Assembly (NCBI GenBank): GCA_030490835.1
Contig: CM059972.1
Coordinates: forward strand, 45,487,452-45,551,451
Direction of reading: 5' to 3'
Length of the DNA: 64,000 bases
DNA from: Annona cherimola
Lineage: Eukaryota > Streptophyta > Magnoliopsida > Magnoliales > Annonaceae
In this document: positions 11,120 through 24,312 of the stretch, in pieces
How the letters are laid out: every line of letters begins with the position of its first letter
Numbering within the stretch: the first letter of the stretch is position 1
The notes under the pieces: model-generated
Told to the model about the DNA's origin: nothing
Seen by the model: the letters and a program-made list of their open reading frames with translations, nothing else
The model's database searches: none
Translations under genes and position numbers: made by a program

Positions 11120-13520
11120 TTTTACAGCCATGTTTGGACCCCTTTTTCATCCTTTCAACGCCTCTTTTGATACTTACATCAAAACAGAATTCTAATCCAT
11201 AAATTCCAGCAAATAATTATGCTTTTCTTAACCCAATCCATAATTCGTTTGCCTCCATAACAGTAATTTCTTTACACATATTGAGTATCCATTTGACCCG
11301 TTTTGACGTGTCCAAACATATGTCCATAAAATCATATTTAGGGCTAATCTTTTCAAACCCTTCTGGACACTCGAAGTATCTTAAACATGGGGTATTTTAC
11401 CCTCCATAACATCCATAAATCATTGCATTACAATCAGCAACAAAAATCATATGGAAAACACCAATTGGCCCCCGTTTGGACATCCCATATACATACCCTA
11501 AAAAAATCAGATTTAGGAAAAACTCATCCAGCCCACTTAGGCAGTCCAAAGGGTCCTTAATTTAGGGTACTTTACCCTAAATTTCATTCATAAACCATTT
11601 AAGTGCTTCCTCGTATCATTTTTAACCCAAAAATGAAAAATCGGGTCATTTCTTGAGTCTTAGGGTTTCATATTTGCTAAAATCATCAACCAAGGCTTAA
11701 ATCATCATATGTAATTCAAAAGAACATGAATTACATCCAAATCATCATGCTTAAATCATACATCAACTTGGTTTAGGGTTTTGAGATTTTTCAAGTTAAC
11801 TTTCATCTCAAAATTCAACCTAAACTTCCAGTTTCACTCTCTTGAACTCTTAATCTCATTTAAATCTTTCAAAAATCCTTCAATCCTCATATTAAGGCAT
11901 CATAACTCAGCCTTTAAGATTTCTTTATGAACCATATTTATGGCTCATGAATTGAGATGAAAAACTTAGGATTAAAGCATCCAAAACTTGAAATATACTT
12001 ACTTGAATCGAATCAAATTTGAATCCAAACTTTCCTAGCTTGCATCCCTTTCTTTCCTCCACTTTTTCCTTCTCTTTTTCTCCTCTTTTTCCCCTCTTTT
12101 CCTTGCTATTTTGGGTCGTGCAAAGGGCTGCTCACCTAGAAATTTCTTTTTGAGAGATTTTTCTCTCCCCCTCTCATGTGCACGTTCCAAAAGTCAAGCT
12201 CCCCTTTTTATATTTTTTTCCATCTTGTGGGGCCCATTTTGACACATCATAGATAGGGTATTTTAATTCCATCTTATCCCTCGATGACTTGGCTAATTTA
12301 TATCCAAGTAAATTCATGTAATTATCTTAAGTAAAATTCATCAAATCAAGGCTAAATTTAGCCCCCTAGCTGTCCACACATTGATGTCCCATGTAGCTGC
12401 TCCTTTTGAAATTTTTTTCCACAAAATGCAGCTTTAATTTATGGACATTTAATTATCCTAGCTAATATCTTACTTAGGGGTCCATTTACCATTATAAAAA
12501 AATCACAAAAAAAATCCAAACAGCAGCTTGAACGTCCACCTCTCCTAGCCTCCACCTTGCTGTCCACTTGGAGATGTCCACTTGTCATGGACCTTCTGGC
12601 ATTTTCTTACCACAAAAATTAACTCATATCACATCCATAACTCACCCTAACTTCCTAGGTCATTTAAATTCATATTTTGCATTTTTTTTAAAATCAAAAA
12701 AATCAAGTAAACAACCCTTTGATCGTCCATGGGATGCCGCCTCCATGTGCCTCCCTTGAGCTAGCCCATTAGCCATTAAACCGTCTCATTAATCACTTGA
12801 ATTTCTTAAAATGAAAAAATCCACATGTAATTACCTCCTTTTGACACCTCATTTATGTCATTAATTAAATAATTAATTACTTTAACTTTAACATAAATGC
12901 AAGCTACTTTAAGGTGTAAAAAGTCAAAGGTGCTTGGCCTTTTTTGTGTAGGCATAATACCACAATACTTAGCTTAATCCAATCCTTTCATTGCATTGAT
13001 CTCATAATTTTAACCGTCCATTTCAAATTTCATCTCAATACGACTTTTCTATTTCAAGTTATGATCATTTGAAATTATCTTTGGATTTTGGATGAAAATG
13101 ATCAATTGTCACCCCAATCCCATTAAAATTTTCATAATCCAATATTTCCATAAGATTGGGCACAAAATTATGTGCTTACCTTTCAAATTGTATCTCAATC
13201 CGCCTTACAGGCATCATGTTATGAATTTTCTAGCATTTATCACCTTAAATCCATAATTATCAACATAATCTCCATTAGTTAAACCATAATATATGAGGTA
13301 ATTATCCTCAATATATTCACATTCCCTAATCCTCATTAGGCCTCTTTAATCATATTGACCCATATCGGCTTAATAATAATCATTCATAACCATTTGTCCT
13401 AATTGCAATAAATTATCAAAATTGCAAAGAAAATCATTCGTAATTTAACTAAATCATACATGATTCATGTTTATATGTCAAATGCATATATATGAGCCCT
13501 ACTTAAGTCTGGGTATCACA
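11120..13520 (-). mobile_element. LTR fragment (giant gypsy-like family), truncated
   Basis: Ends on the minus strand with TGTGATACCCAGACTTAAGT at 13520, the standard 5' LTR terminus. It is colinear with about 31000-33396 of the complete LTR at 27460-33396, including the donor-like GTAAGT equivalent near 12001 and a T-rich promoter zone near 12205. The 3' part of the LTR is missing: the left junction abuts the FAR1-like pseudogene, so a deletion removed the remainder and any TSD. Confidence 0.75.
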
Positions 13521-15988
13521 CCGTGTCCTTTTAAACCATATTGAAAAAGCGGGATCACAAACCGCAGTCCGCGTCCATTCTTGAAAAACATCACAGACCG
13601 TAGTCCGTGTCAACTTGTAAAGCGAGCGCACCCACTTTAAACAAGTTTCACTTGAAATCTAGTTTGAGGATGACCTTCCTTAAATTCTTTTAGAAAAATT
13701 TTCAGTAAAATATTTTGATAAGCAAATTGAAATGTTTGAGAAAATAATAAATCTTAAAATCCTTATGATAAAAGAACTTCAAAGTTTTTGAATTTTCAAG
13801 AATAAACCACATATTTTCCTAGCATCTTCTTGGTGTCCATTTCGGGGCCTTTTGCTCACAAAGGTTATGCAATTGTATCATCCCCTTCTTAACCACCCTG
13901 ATATCAAATCCTTGTCCACGTATCTAATTTGTCATTTTTACATAAAGAGGGGCTTGCATAGCCTTTTGCATGTCATTTTAGCAACCCGAAATTAAACCAT
14001 TTTATGAAATCAACTTATATAGTCGGCTATCCTTAAATCCCTTTAGAAACATCCATGTAAACATTTTCGAAGCATTTTCAAAATATTTTCCACTTTAAGG
14101 AAATCAAAACTTTTCTAACATCATTTCAAAACATATGGACTATGTCCAAATCATCGTTTATATTCAAGTGTCATGGCATAGAAAAACCAATCTTTTTCCA
14201 TAATCAAATCCCCTTTTCTTTTTTTTCTTTCATAAACATAGTTGTTTATCACAAAATATCGTAAGAGTAATCTCAAAACTTATTTGAAATATTGCTTTGT
14301 GAAAAAGGGTGAAATTCCCTTTTTCTTATAAAATCCTTTTGAAAACAACATCATAAAGAACTTGCTTGCTTATAAGCAAATTCTTAAAACCATCGGCATA
14401 AAGTATGAAATCCTTTGAAAATATCATCATGAAGAACTTGCTTACTTATAAGCAAATTCCTAAATCCATTAGTATAAAGCATTCCCAGGCAACACTTGTG
14501 ATAAAATAATTATCTTAAAAAGTGTTGCTTGCTTCCCATGAAGCAAACCTTAAGGCTTTTCATTAAAGTCATCCTTTTCCAAAACTTGCAAATTTTTATT
14601 AAAGTCGTCATTTTCAAAACTTATGCTTACCTGCTTATAAAACATTCATAAAAGCATCGACATAATATCTTAAATCATTTCAGCATATTGGGAGAAATCA
14701 ATAATTTGAAAACTTCGCTTGCTTACCTGAGATAGTCTTAATCCCTTTCTTCTATTCTTTTCCTTGCCTTTGCCTAAATAAATGAAAATTACATTTTATT
14801 TATATGCATCAACTTCAAATGCTTACATCCCTTAGGGTTTTCCAACCTACATAAATTCATTTGGATTCACATTATACTAGCTTAACTCTCTTGTTTTTCA
14901 AGTTGGGTGTTCATACATATCAACATAGTCTATTTACATCACATTATCCATTCATCCTTTCATTTTTAATACCCTTATGTAGGGTAAAATTTTCAACATA
15001 TTATAATCTTTTATTTAATCCACATATGAGGGTTCATTGTCTCCCTTTTTCATTTAACATCCCTTCTTTACATTTTTCACATTGGTGCTCATCTAAGGCA
15101 CCTATTCATGAGTTAGGGCTACTAATTTCAATCTCGAATTTTTTGAGATTTTATAATTTTTCTCAAAACAGCCCTATACTTTCTCATTTTACCATGTTTT
15201 CCTTCTCTTTTTGCATCTTAGCTACTCATACATGGTCATCCTCTCTTCTTGCCATCCATACTTCCCATATTTACTCACTTGAACACACATATATTATGTG
15301 TAATTCAAGTTCATATAAAACAGCACTTTGTTTTGACATTTTATCACATTTTGATCCATTTTTTACATTTTATCAAATCTCATTTAGTCATTTCTCATCT
15401 TTGTCATACATACCCTTTATGTGCACCCTTCTTATTACACATGTAGTATGTGTTTTCTAATCTTTTTCAAAACAGAAACTTGCCCTCTATTTTGGCATAA
15501 TTAAAACACTTAATTAGCACATAATTTAGGGTATTTTCATAAGATTATCATCCTTTAATCACATGGTTCAAAACAGCAACTTTGTTACCGTTCTTTCCCA
15601 ATTTCAACGTCCCTATGGACATATGTTTCAAAATAGATTTTTACCTCCTTAATTTTAGCCCTTAATCATAATTTTCTTAAGCCAAATTTAGGGATTATCA
15701 CATATTCAAAGTTCATAAATTGGTTGCTTACAAAACAGCAACTTCACATGAATATAGGGTACCCTTCTTACACCTCTCTTGGACGTCCCTATGTATTCCC
15801 CTAAAATCAGATTTAGGGAAATCTTTTCCAAACTATTTTGAACATACAAAGTATCTTAGATTTAGAGTATTTTACCCTCTAAATCATCCATAAACCATTT
15901 AGGCTATTTTATGCATCATACATATCATGAAAGGGTAAAAATCGGTTAAGTTGTAAACCCTAAGTTCCATCCTTTCTAGGGTTCATGT
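13521..15988 (-). mobile_element. second LTR fragment of the giant family, part 1
   Basis: Starts abruptly inside the LTR (equivalent to about 29040 in the complete copy) with the CACAGACCGTAGTCCGTGT-type repeats. It continues through the GTAAGCAAG donor equivalent (reverse, 14731), the GCAAAGGCAAGG mini-exon (reverse, about 14752-14775) and U3-like sequence. It is interrupted at 15989 by a copia solo LTR and resumes at 17719. The fragment at 11120-13520 inserted into, or was joined to, this copy at CCGTG. Confidence 0.7.
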
Positions 15989-17713
15989 TGTTGGTCCCGA
16001 GTTAATGGCAGTTACCCAAGAGGGGAGGGGTGAATTGGGTATTTAAAAATTTACAACTTAAACAGAAACTTTACCCCGGATTAATCTAGTCCCCTTTATG
16101 AAGAAACAAAATGAGAGCAATAATGTAAAGAGCAGAAAAAAAAATGAACACACAAGATTTTATAGTGGTTCGGGCAACCTCCCTATTCCACTCTTCCAAG
16201 CTCACACCCCTTGTGACTTGGGTTCTACTATGTATTCTGCGAATACAACTAGAGTCCCCACTCTCTTCTAGATTCTAGCTCTAGGGGGCATATACAACCA
16301 GAGCCTCTTCTCTCTTCGAGATTCTAGCTCTAGGGGGCATCAACAATACACAACACAAGTAGGTGACGAGTTCCACTCCAATCACACACTACTTTGCTTA
16401 CACTTGTTCTTAGCTACCCAAGCTAAAACAAGTTGAATACAACAAGTAATAACAAAAGAAAGTTTCTACACGTTACTGTTGTGTAGACGCAGATTTGGTG
16501 CAGAGAAAAACTTGCAGTGTAGGCTTAGAGATTCAGCAAGCAACTCTTGGCAGTTTGGAAGCAAAGTTCTTCTTCTCAATGTTGGCTTGATCACTTAATG
16601 ATCTTGAAGATAGGAGTTATGCACACTTAATGAATTCTCAGCTACCCTCCTCATTCATATTGAATGCCTTTTATAATTGTGGAGGGAATCCGAACGTTTG
16701 GAGGTAGGTGGAGCGCATTTAATGCGCCAACGTTCGAAAATTTTCCGACCGTTGCGACCCAAGTCGCAGGTAGAGTCGACTTCGGGTGTGACTTCGCCTG
16801 TCCGTTGCTTCTTCAAGTTCCAGTCTGGGTCGACTTGGTCCTCGACTTGACCCAAGTCACAGGTGGAGTCAATTTCGGGTGCGACTTCACCTCGACAGCT
16901 TGCTTGATGAACTTGAAATCCTTGGAATGCTTTGCTTGCTTGAGTTTCTTCATGTTTGGTTGTTCTTCCTTGATTTATATCTCTTTGGACCACTGTGTTA
17001 TCATTGTAGCTTGATGTCTTTTAGCTCCATAATTTGCAAACCTTGAGTCCTTGAGTCTTGAATCTTTTGTATTCATGAACAAGTCCAATATATTTAGAAT
17101 AGTTGAATTCATGCATCTTGCTTTCTTTGGACTTGGATTAGTCTTCATATGTTCCAAGTCGAACATTGAAGTCGACTTGATCTTCAACTTGACTCAAGTT
17201 CTACCTTGAAATCGATCTAATCCCCGATTTGGCTTCTGAAGTTTCTGCCCTGTCCAACTGAAGTCGATACTGGAGTCGACTTGGTCTACGACTTCACCCA
17301 AGTCGCATGCGGAGTCGACTTCGTTTGCGACTTCGGCAGCTTTGCTCCTCGATTTCAACTATGAACAGAAATGACGCTTCGAAGTCGATGCTGGAGTCGA
17401 CTAGGTCTGCGACTTCACCCAAGTCACATGCGGAGTCGACTTCATTTGCGACTTCGGCAGCTCTGCTCCTTGATTTCAACTCTGGACAGAAAATAGCGTC
17501 TTGAAGTCGATGCTGGAGTCGACTTGGGGATCGACTTGGCCTAAGTCGATGCCTGAGTCGACTTGGAAATCGACTTGACTTGCCATGCTTCATATTCTTC
17601 AAATTTATAACCTTAAGTCATTTCCACAAACATATTAGTAACCAAAACTTACTCAAATTGATTTGTTAATCATCAAAACATAGACTTGGCTTATTTTCCA
17701 CATATTTCCAACA
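15989..17713 (-). mobile_element. copia-type solo LTR, TSD CATGT
   Basis: Begins TGTTGGTCCCGAGTTAATGG and ends TTTCCAACA, flanked by exact CATGT (15984-15988, 17714-17718). Length 1725 bp with no internal region. Two zones of alternating AAGTCG/CGACTT palindromes lie at about 16735-16880 and 17155-17575; the second contains a ~121-bp tandem duplication (phrase ACTTCACCCAAGTC at 17291 and 17412). Orientation is minus, from comparison with the copy next to a polypurine tract at 52855. TATA-like TTTTATAAT (reverse) at about 16670. Confidence 0.92.
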
Positions 17714-17718
17714 CATGT

Positions 17719-19051
17719 CTTATACCCAAATTAACATATATAATTCATTTAATCATGAATCATCATATAATCATGATAATAAATCAAAACAGCAACATCA
17801 CATGTGGGTTTAAGAAAATTTCAGCTAGGTTTATTAACCCATATTCAACCCTAATCTCCATTTTCTCCCTCTTGAACCCTTGATTTCATTCTTGTCATTC
17901 AATCCTTATTCAATACCTTAATCAAGGGCATCATGAATTATTCTTTAAGGGTTCATTATGAATCATATTCATGACTCATAAATTGAGGTAGAAAACTAGG
18001 TTTAAATAATTCAAAACTCAAGATAAACTTACTTGAATTGAATAAAACTCAAACTCAACTTCCCTAACTTGAATTCCTTTCTTCCTTTCCCTTTTTCTTT
18101 CTCTTCTTCTCTCCTTTTTCTTGCCCTTTTTCTTGCTGGAACAGGGACGTGCAGCAATTGCCTTGGCTTGGGGTTTTTCCTCCTTGAATTTTCTCTTTCC
18201 AACCTTCTTACACATGGACGTCCATATGCCTTTTATAAGCCCTTGATTTCTAGATTTTTGGGCCCACTTGTCACATCAAATTAAGGCATGTTTATCCCTT
18301 TTTGACATGGCACATCCACATCCAAGTAAATTCATGTAATTATCTTATGTAAAATTCATCAAATCATGGCTAAATTTAGCCCCCTAGCTATCCACACATG
18401 TGACGTCCCATGTGGCTGCCCCTTTTGCAATTTTTCCTCAAAAATGCAACTTTAATTTATGGACATTTAATTACCCTAGCTATTAGCTTACTTAGAGGTC
18501 CATTTAGCATTTTTTTAAAAATCACAAAAATCCAAAAATCAGCCTTGAACGTCCACCTCTCCTAGCCACCACCTTGCTGTCCACTTGTAGAGGTCCACTT
18601 GTCATGACCTTGTGGCATTTTTTTTGCAACAAAATTCTACCTTATTTAATGGCCATTTATTTACCCTATTCACATAGCTCATCTAGGTATGATTTTTGCA
18701 TTTTTAAAAATCAAAAAAATCATGTAAAAAGTCCTTGGACGTCCATGGTGTGCCACCACTTCAAGCTCCTTTGAGCTAGCTCATTAGCTCCTTAAATCCT
18801 CTCCTTAAACACCTGATATTATCATGGATTTTGTCTTTTTAAGAAATTCACAAAATCCACTTGTAATTACCTCCTTTTGACACCTCATTTATGTCATTAA
18901 TTATATAATTAATTACTTTGACTTTAACATTAATGCAAGCTACTTTATGGTGCACAAAGTCAAAGGTACACACTTTTTTCCATTGAGGCATAATCCCACA
19001 ATACTTAGCTTAATCCAATCTTTCCATAGCATTGATCTCATAATTTTAACC
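17719..19051 (-). mobile_element. second LTR fragment of the giant family, part 2
   Basis: Continuation of the interrupted LTR. It contains the donor equivalent CAATTCAAGTAAGT (reverse, about 18033-18048), the GA-rich leader (reverse of the CT-rich stretch 18075-18130) and a TATA-like TTATAAAAGG (reverse, about 18229-18238). It is interrupted again after TAACC at 19051 by a 4-kb solo LTR and ends with the piece 23060-23180. Confidence 0.7.
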
Positions 19052-22000
19052 TGTAAAACCCCAACCTAAGTAGGGTCCAATGTATGCATTGGACATACAC
19101 ATGTGATTTATATGTAAATTAAATGAATTATGGATGATTCATGATTTTTGTGATTTAATGGTATTTTACAAGTAGAGTTTGCAATTAAGAATGGTGATTA
19201 AGGATTAATCGCCAAAGCCCAATATAAGTCAAGGTGACTAAAAGGGGCTCAATGAGGATTAGGATATGCTAATGTGACATGAGTATTTATTTTAATTTCT
19301 ATGATTTAATTAATGGAGATTAAAATGGAAATTATGGAATTATGTTAGAAAATTATAGAAAATTCATAACTCAACGCCTGTAAGGCGGATTCAAGTGAAA
19401 TTTGACAGGAAAGTTGATGATGATGGGCTTGATATTATGGGATTATTGGGTTATGAAAAGCCTTGATGAAATTAGTGAGATGATTTATTGAATATAGTTC
19501 AAATTCAACTGTTAACTTCAAATGGCTATAACTTGAGCCCGGAAAATCGGATTGAGATGAAATTTGAAACGGTTGAATGAAATCATGAGATTAAAATTTT
19601 GGAAGATTTGAATTAATCATATTATGTTGGAAAAAATACCTGAATTAGAAAAGGTGTTTATAGTTGACTTTTACACCTCAAGAGTACCTTGCATTAATGG
19701 CTAGAGTACATGGAGTAAATACAGATTTTTAATGAAAAAATATGCGTCAAATGCAGCTTAAAACCAGGGTATTTTATGCATTATTATAAAATACAAAAAT
19801 CCCATGAATTATCCCTGCATTGATGTCCACATTAAAGGGGCTAAGAGTGCTCAACATGAGCATAGGAGAGGTGGCACTATGGACGTCCAAGAGAAGCTGC
19901 TATTGCTGGATTTTTTTAATTTTTTTATTTTATAATATATGCACATAAATAGCTGACATTTTGGGACACATAAATGAGCATTTATTCATGTGGAAAAATC
20001 CCTAAAAATTCGTGAACAGCAGCTGCCATTGAGGAATGCAAAAGTGGACAACATGGTATGCATGTGACGTACAATGGTTTGATGTTGCTGTAATGATTTT
20101 TGTTAATTTTTTTATGCCAAATTAAAGGTTAAACTAAATGATAATTAGGTGTATAATTTACCCTCAAATTAAGGTTATTAAAAATGGGAAAAAAATCTAG
20201 AAAGTGGACAGCTAAGAGGACGTGACAAGTGGACATCTTGGATTGATCCTATCTTGAGCAGATTTTTGGTTTAATAAAAAAAATGGTAAAAATATTTTAT
20301 ATCACCACAAATTACACAGCACATTTAGGGGATAAGTATGCATTAAATGAGGGTGGAAATCAGCTCCAAAGTGGGGTCCACAACTGGAGCAATCCAGCCT
20401 TATAAGGGGGTGAACGGCCATGTGGAAATGAGGTGTTGTGAAATTTTTCTAAGTGCTCAAAGTCATTCTCCCCAAGATAGCAGCTCACGTTCCACCCTAG
20501 GGCCAGCAAGGAGGAAGAAAAGAGAAGAAAAAAATAAGGGAAAAGGAAGGGAAAAAGGAGAAGAAATTCAGCACAAGTCATTAGGGTTTGATTTGCATCA
20601 ATCAAGTAAGTTGATGTGTTAAGTTGAGCTTTCCATTTTGAGTTTTCGACTCCAAGATTTTGGAGATGAATTTGATGCTTAAAGACTTCTTAAATGATGT
20701 TTCAATATACCCTTTGATCAAATATGGAATGGGTATTAAGTTATATGCATGAATTTCAATGATTTGTGTGGTGGAAATGAAGATTTGAGTGGGTTATGAG
20801 TTGAAAACTCAACTTGATAAAACCCAAATTTAAATGAAAAGCTGCTGTATTGGGTTAATGTTATGTTTAGGTTATGAAACATGTTTTAATGAAAAACATA
20901 TGTTGGTTTAAGTTTAAGATATGAATTTTAGAAAGAATAGAATCCAAAGTGACGTATATGACCCAATTTTTCCATTTTTATGCTAAAAATGGTATGGAAA
21001 TGGGATTACATGATTTATGGAAGTTATGTAGGGTAAAATACCCTAGGGTTAGGGTTTTATTAACGCCCAAAAGGATTTGGGAAGATAAGCCCCAAATCTG
21101 ATTTTATGAATTTTATGTAACGATGTCCAAATATGGTGAAAATGGTATCCGAAATAGAGAAGTAAATTTCTGTTTTGAGATGAATTAATTTATGAATCCT
21201 AAATATGTATTAATACCCTAGATTTTGGTTAGGAAAATTTAGATTAATTGCTGAAAATTCGGAATTATAAGACTGTTTAGGGTTAAGTATCAAAAGACAC
21301 GTTGAACGTGTGAAAAATGGGTTCCAAAGTTGCTGTTTTGAAAACCTATGATTAGTGGATTAAAATTCCATAAAAATACCCTAAATAGCGTGATAATTAA
21401 GGATGATTATCATTCTGAATAAGGGACTAAGTTGCTGATTTGGAAAATTTTATGAAATGCATCATATATGTGATGTGAAGTGAGTATAAGTGGAATGATG
21501 AACATGCATAGTGGAAAATGACTTATGTAAATTGATTTTGTACAAAAATGCATGAAAATATGATAAATTTCGTGAATATATTTCTGTTTAGATGCATGAT
21601 GTTAATCTCAAATTTTGGGATTAATTAATGAGGCTTAAGGCAACAACGTGTGCTTAAAATGAGCATCGATGTGTAAAATTTTTAAAAAATAAGTGAAAAA
21701 TGGTATAAGGAAAGTAATGAGTCACTAGATGATGATTATTGAATGATTATTAAGTGATTGAAGGATTACCCTACTTATGTATCAAATATGATGTGTAAAA
21801 TCCCATGTAATGCACAAGTATGTGCTATACGGGCATAACGACTTGAGAAGTCGAAGGAATTATGTATGTTAATGAAAATAGGTTGGAAAACTTAGTTGAA
21901 TTCAAGAAAAAGAAAGTATATGAATGCTATGTCATTCTTACATGTATAGGCAAAGGCAAAGGGATAAGTGAAACAGAAAGCTAAGCAAGCAAGGTAAGCA

Positions 22001-23054
22001 AGCAGCTGTCTAAATGAGTTTTGTTTTAAATATTTTCCAAGTTTTTTAAGGATGGTCATTCCTTATTTATATGTGTATGGAATTTTTATTTCTATTGAAA
22101 GAAATGATTGCTTACTATTTCACAATTATGAATGAAATGTGATGAAACATGAATTTATACGATGTTTCATTGAAATGATGTTTAAAGAGGGATGGTGCAA
22201 AGAATTCTCTACATGAGAATGACAAGTTCCATGTATAAGGGGTATATAATGCCGGGGTGACTAAAAGTTATGCATGAAATGGAAGTCAAGTAGGCTAGTT
22301 GAGGTAGTAAGTGGAAAAGGAGTCCCCCTTGACGTTGCCAAGTCGGTAGGTCCGGCGCCAAGGATGAAAAGGACCATGCTATGAAAGAATGTTCCCCGTG
22401 CTAGCATACCGTCACATGAAGGATAATGTCATGAATGAAAATGATAAATTTGCACATCCAAAGTTTATGAAAATTTTATGAATGATTTATGAAAAGATTT
22501 TTGCTCCACAGGTAGTTGATCACTTGATAAGTGTCTCTACTAAATGGAGGGAAATGTCTTTAAAGAATGTTGCTTTCAAAATGAATTGCCTGTAAAATAT
22601 ACAGTTTACTTATTGAGTTTCAACTCACGTTTTCGTTTTCCAAACTCATAGACAAGTGAAAGAAGAGACCTAGCAAAGGAGCAGGAGCTGACCATTGAAG
22701 GAATGGGGAAAAAAACATTATAAGTTTCATGTTTGTGAAAAACTTATGATGGATGGTTGTAAAATAATTTAATGTTTTATGTTGACATCTATAGATGATA
22801 TATGCAGTGACATCTGATTTATGAGATGATTTGAAATATATTATGAAAATCATGTCTAGTTATGACATTATTAGATGGAAATGACCTAAATATGCATGAG
22901 ATGAGAAATGGAAGGAAATAAATTCCTATGGAAACATATTTAATTGGATAAATATCTATTAAAATCCGCCGTGTGACAGGACAACAATCCTGATCACGTT
23001 TACCAGTCGATAGATCCCGAGGTAAGGTTGTGACGCTCGGGCTGAGGCGCCACA
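19052..23054 (+). mobile_element. solo LTR, 4-kb gypsy-like subfamily, TSD TAACC
   Basis: Begins TGTAAAACCCCAACCTAAGT and ends GAGGCGCCACA, with exact TAACC at 19047-19051 and 23055-23059. TATA-like TATAAGG at 20401, donor-like AAGTAAG with GT at 20606, acceptor CATGTATAG ending 21949, mini-exon 21950-21993, donor GTAAGCAAG at 21994 and acceptor CCAAACTCATAG ending 22651. Near its 3' end ACAACAATCCTGATCACGTT is shared with the other LTRs. There is no coding capacity. Confidence 0.92.
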
Positions 23055-23059
23055 TAACC

Positions 23060-23180
23060 GACCATTTCAAATTTCGTCTCAATCCGACTTTTCTATCTCA
23101 AGTTATGATCATTTGAAATCATCTTTGGATTTTGGATGAAAATGATCAATTATCACCCTAATCCCATCAAAATTTTCATA
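23060..23180 (-). mobile_element. second LTR fragment of the giant family, part 3
   Basis: ACCATTTCAAATTTCGTCTC continues directly from 19051 once the TAACC duplication is removed, matching ACCGTCCATTTCAAATTTCA at about 13015 and in other LTR copies. Homology stops near 23175 at AAATTTTCATAA, so the 5' end of this LTR is lost. Confidence 0.6.
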
Positions 23181-23404
23181 AATAGATTGAATTTTCCATC
23201 AAGGATTAATATCTTAAAATTTGAAGGAGTTACATGGGACCGCTTCTATATATCTTGGTTACATAAAAGCGGAGCCCTATATCATTCTTGCTTCTATGAA
23301 ACCATATTTCTATGTAACCCCTTCCATTTTTTGAATTTTGATTGTGGATGTGAAATCCACTCCATCCATTGTATTTAACACCATTTATAGTATCCTGGAA
23401 GTAC

Positions 23405-23880
23405 ACTTCGGTACTCCCATGGAATTAGACCTTATTTTGATGATTTTGTTAATTCCAATCCATCCATTATATTTGGAACTATTTATTTTATTTAGATATT
23501 GAAAATTATCTCAATCTATAACTCCATCATTCTCAAAATTAACAATACTTAAGAGTGACTTTAAATCCATTAAAAATAATTTATTTATTATAAGGACTCA
23601 TGAGATCTCAATTTAATATCTAATACATTTATAATATTCATCCTACTTAGACTAATGATTTTATAAAAAATTTTAATATTTTAAAACTTTGATATATGGC
23701 TTCTAGTATTTTCTAAATTTGTATATAATTTTATACATTTTTAGAAGATGTGACATACACATACATCCAATTGATATGGTTTTTGATTTCTAAATAAAAT
23801 AAATGCTGCAAACTACATTGGATGGATTGGATTTAACAAAATCATCAAAATAGGGTCTAAACTAAGCAGAAGTACGGAAA
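23405..23880. mobile_element. MITE-like element with long terminal inverted repeats
   Basis: The left arm TTATTTTGATGATTTTGTTA (from about 23428) is the inverse of the right arm ending at about 23857; some 45 of 48 bases pair. The weaker outer parts (CGGTACTCCCATGG against the reverse of the right end, CCGTACTTCTGC) also pair. The interior is AT-rich and non-coding. No target-site duplication was identified, so the superfamily is open. Confidence 0.65.
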
Positions 23881-23975
23881 TGAATTTGTATATTCGGATG
23901 TATAGAAGCTAGAATCATATATATATATATATGAAAAATTATTAAGTACAGACGGACTACACCGTAATTATATAT

Positions 23976-24312
23976 GAAAAATTATCAAGTGCAAACGGAC
24001 TGCACCATATTATGGTGTAGTATGCTACAAATGGGCCCCACATGATCATGAAATTAACATCCATATGTTATATTTAGAATTATTCACTTTATTAGCATAC
24101 CTAATTTTCATCCAAATCCAATACATGCATATAAAATGGTACAAAATCAAAATGATAAAATAGTTTAACATAAATATCAAGTTTAAAATGATATTTTCAA
24201 CATCTAAATTGTCTAAAGTATGATTTTTATATGAATAAATGGTTGTATGAAGTATTATGTGCGGGGCCCGACTGCACCATAATTATGGTACAATCCGTCT
24301 TTGTTAATTTTC
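23976..24312. mobile_element. 337-bp MITE with ~37-bp terminal inverted repeats
   Basis: Left end GAAAAATTATCAAGTGCAAA followed by CGGACTGCACCATA. The right end read in reverse is GAAAATTAACAAAGACGGAT followed by TGTACCATAATTATGG. A partial duplicate of the left end (GAAAAATTATTAAGTACAGA) lies just upstream at 23933, suggesting two overlapping insertions. Non-coding. Confidence 0.7.

Noticed and set aside
14861..15460. 199-codon plus-strand ORF as a gene
   Set aside because: Its residues are Phe/Ser/His/Leu-rich as expected from CT-rich LTR sequence, it lies in LTR homologous to other copies where the frame is broken, and no domain is recognisable.
17294..17602. Arg/Ser-rich ORF as an SR-like protein
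   Set aside because: Same AAGTCG repeat effect inside a copia solo LTR; equivalent frames occur at 34852-35148 and 35437-35634.
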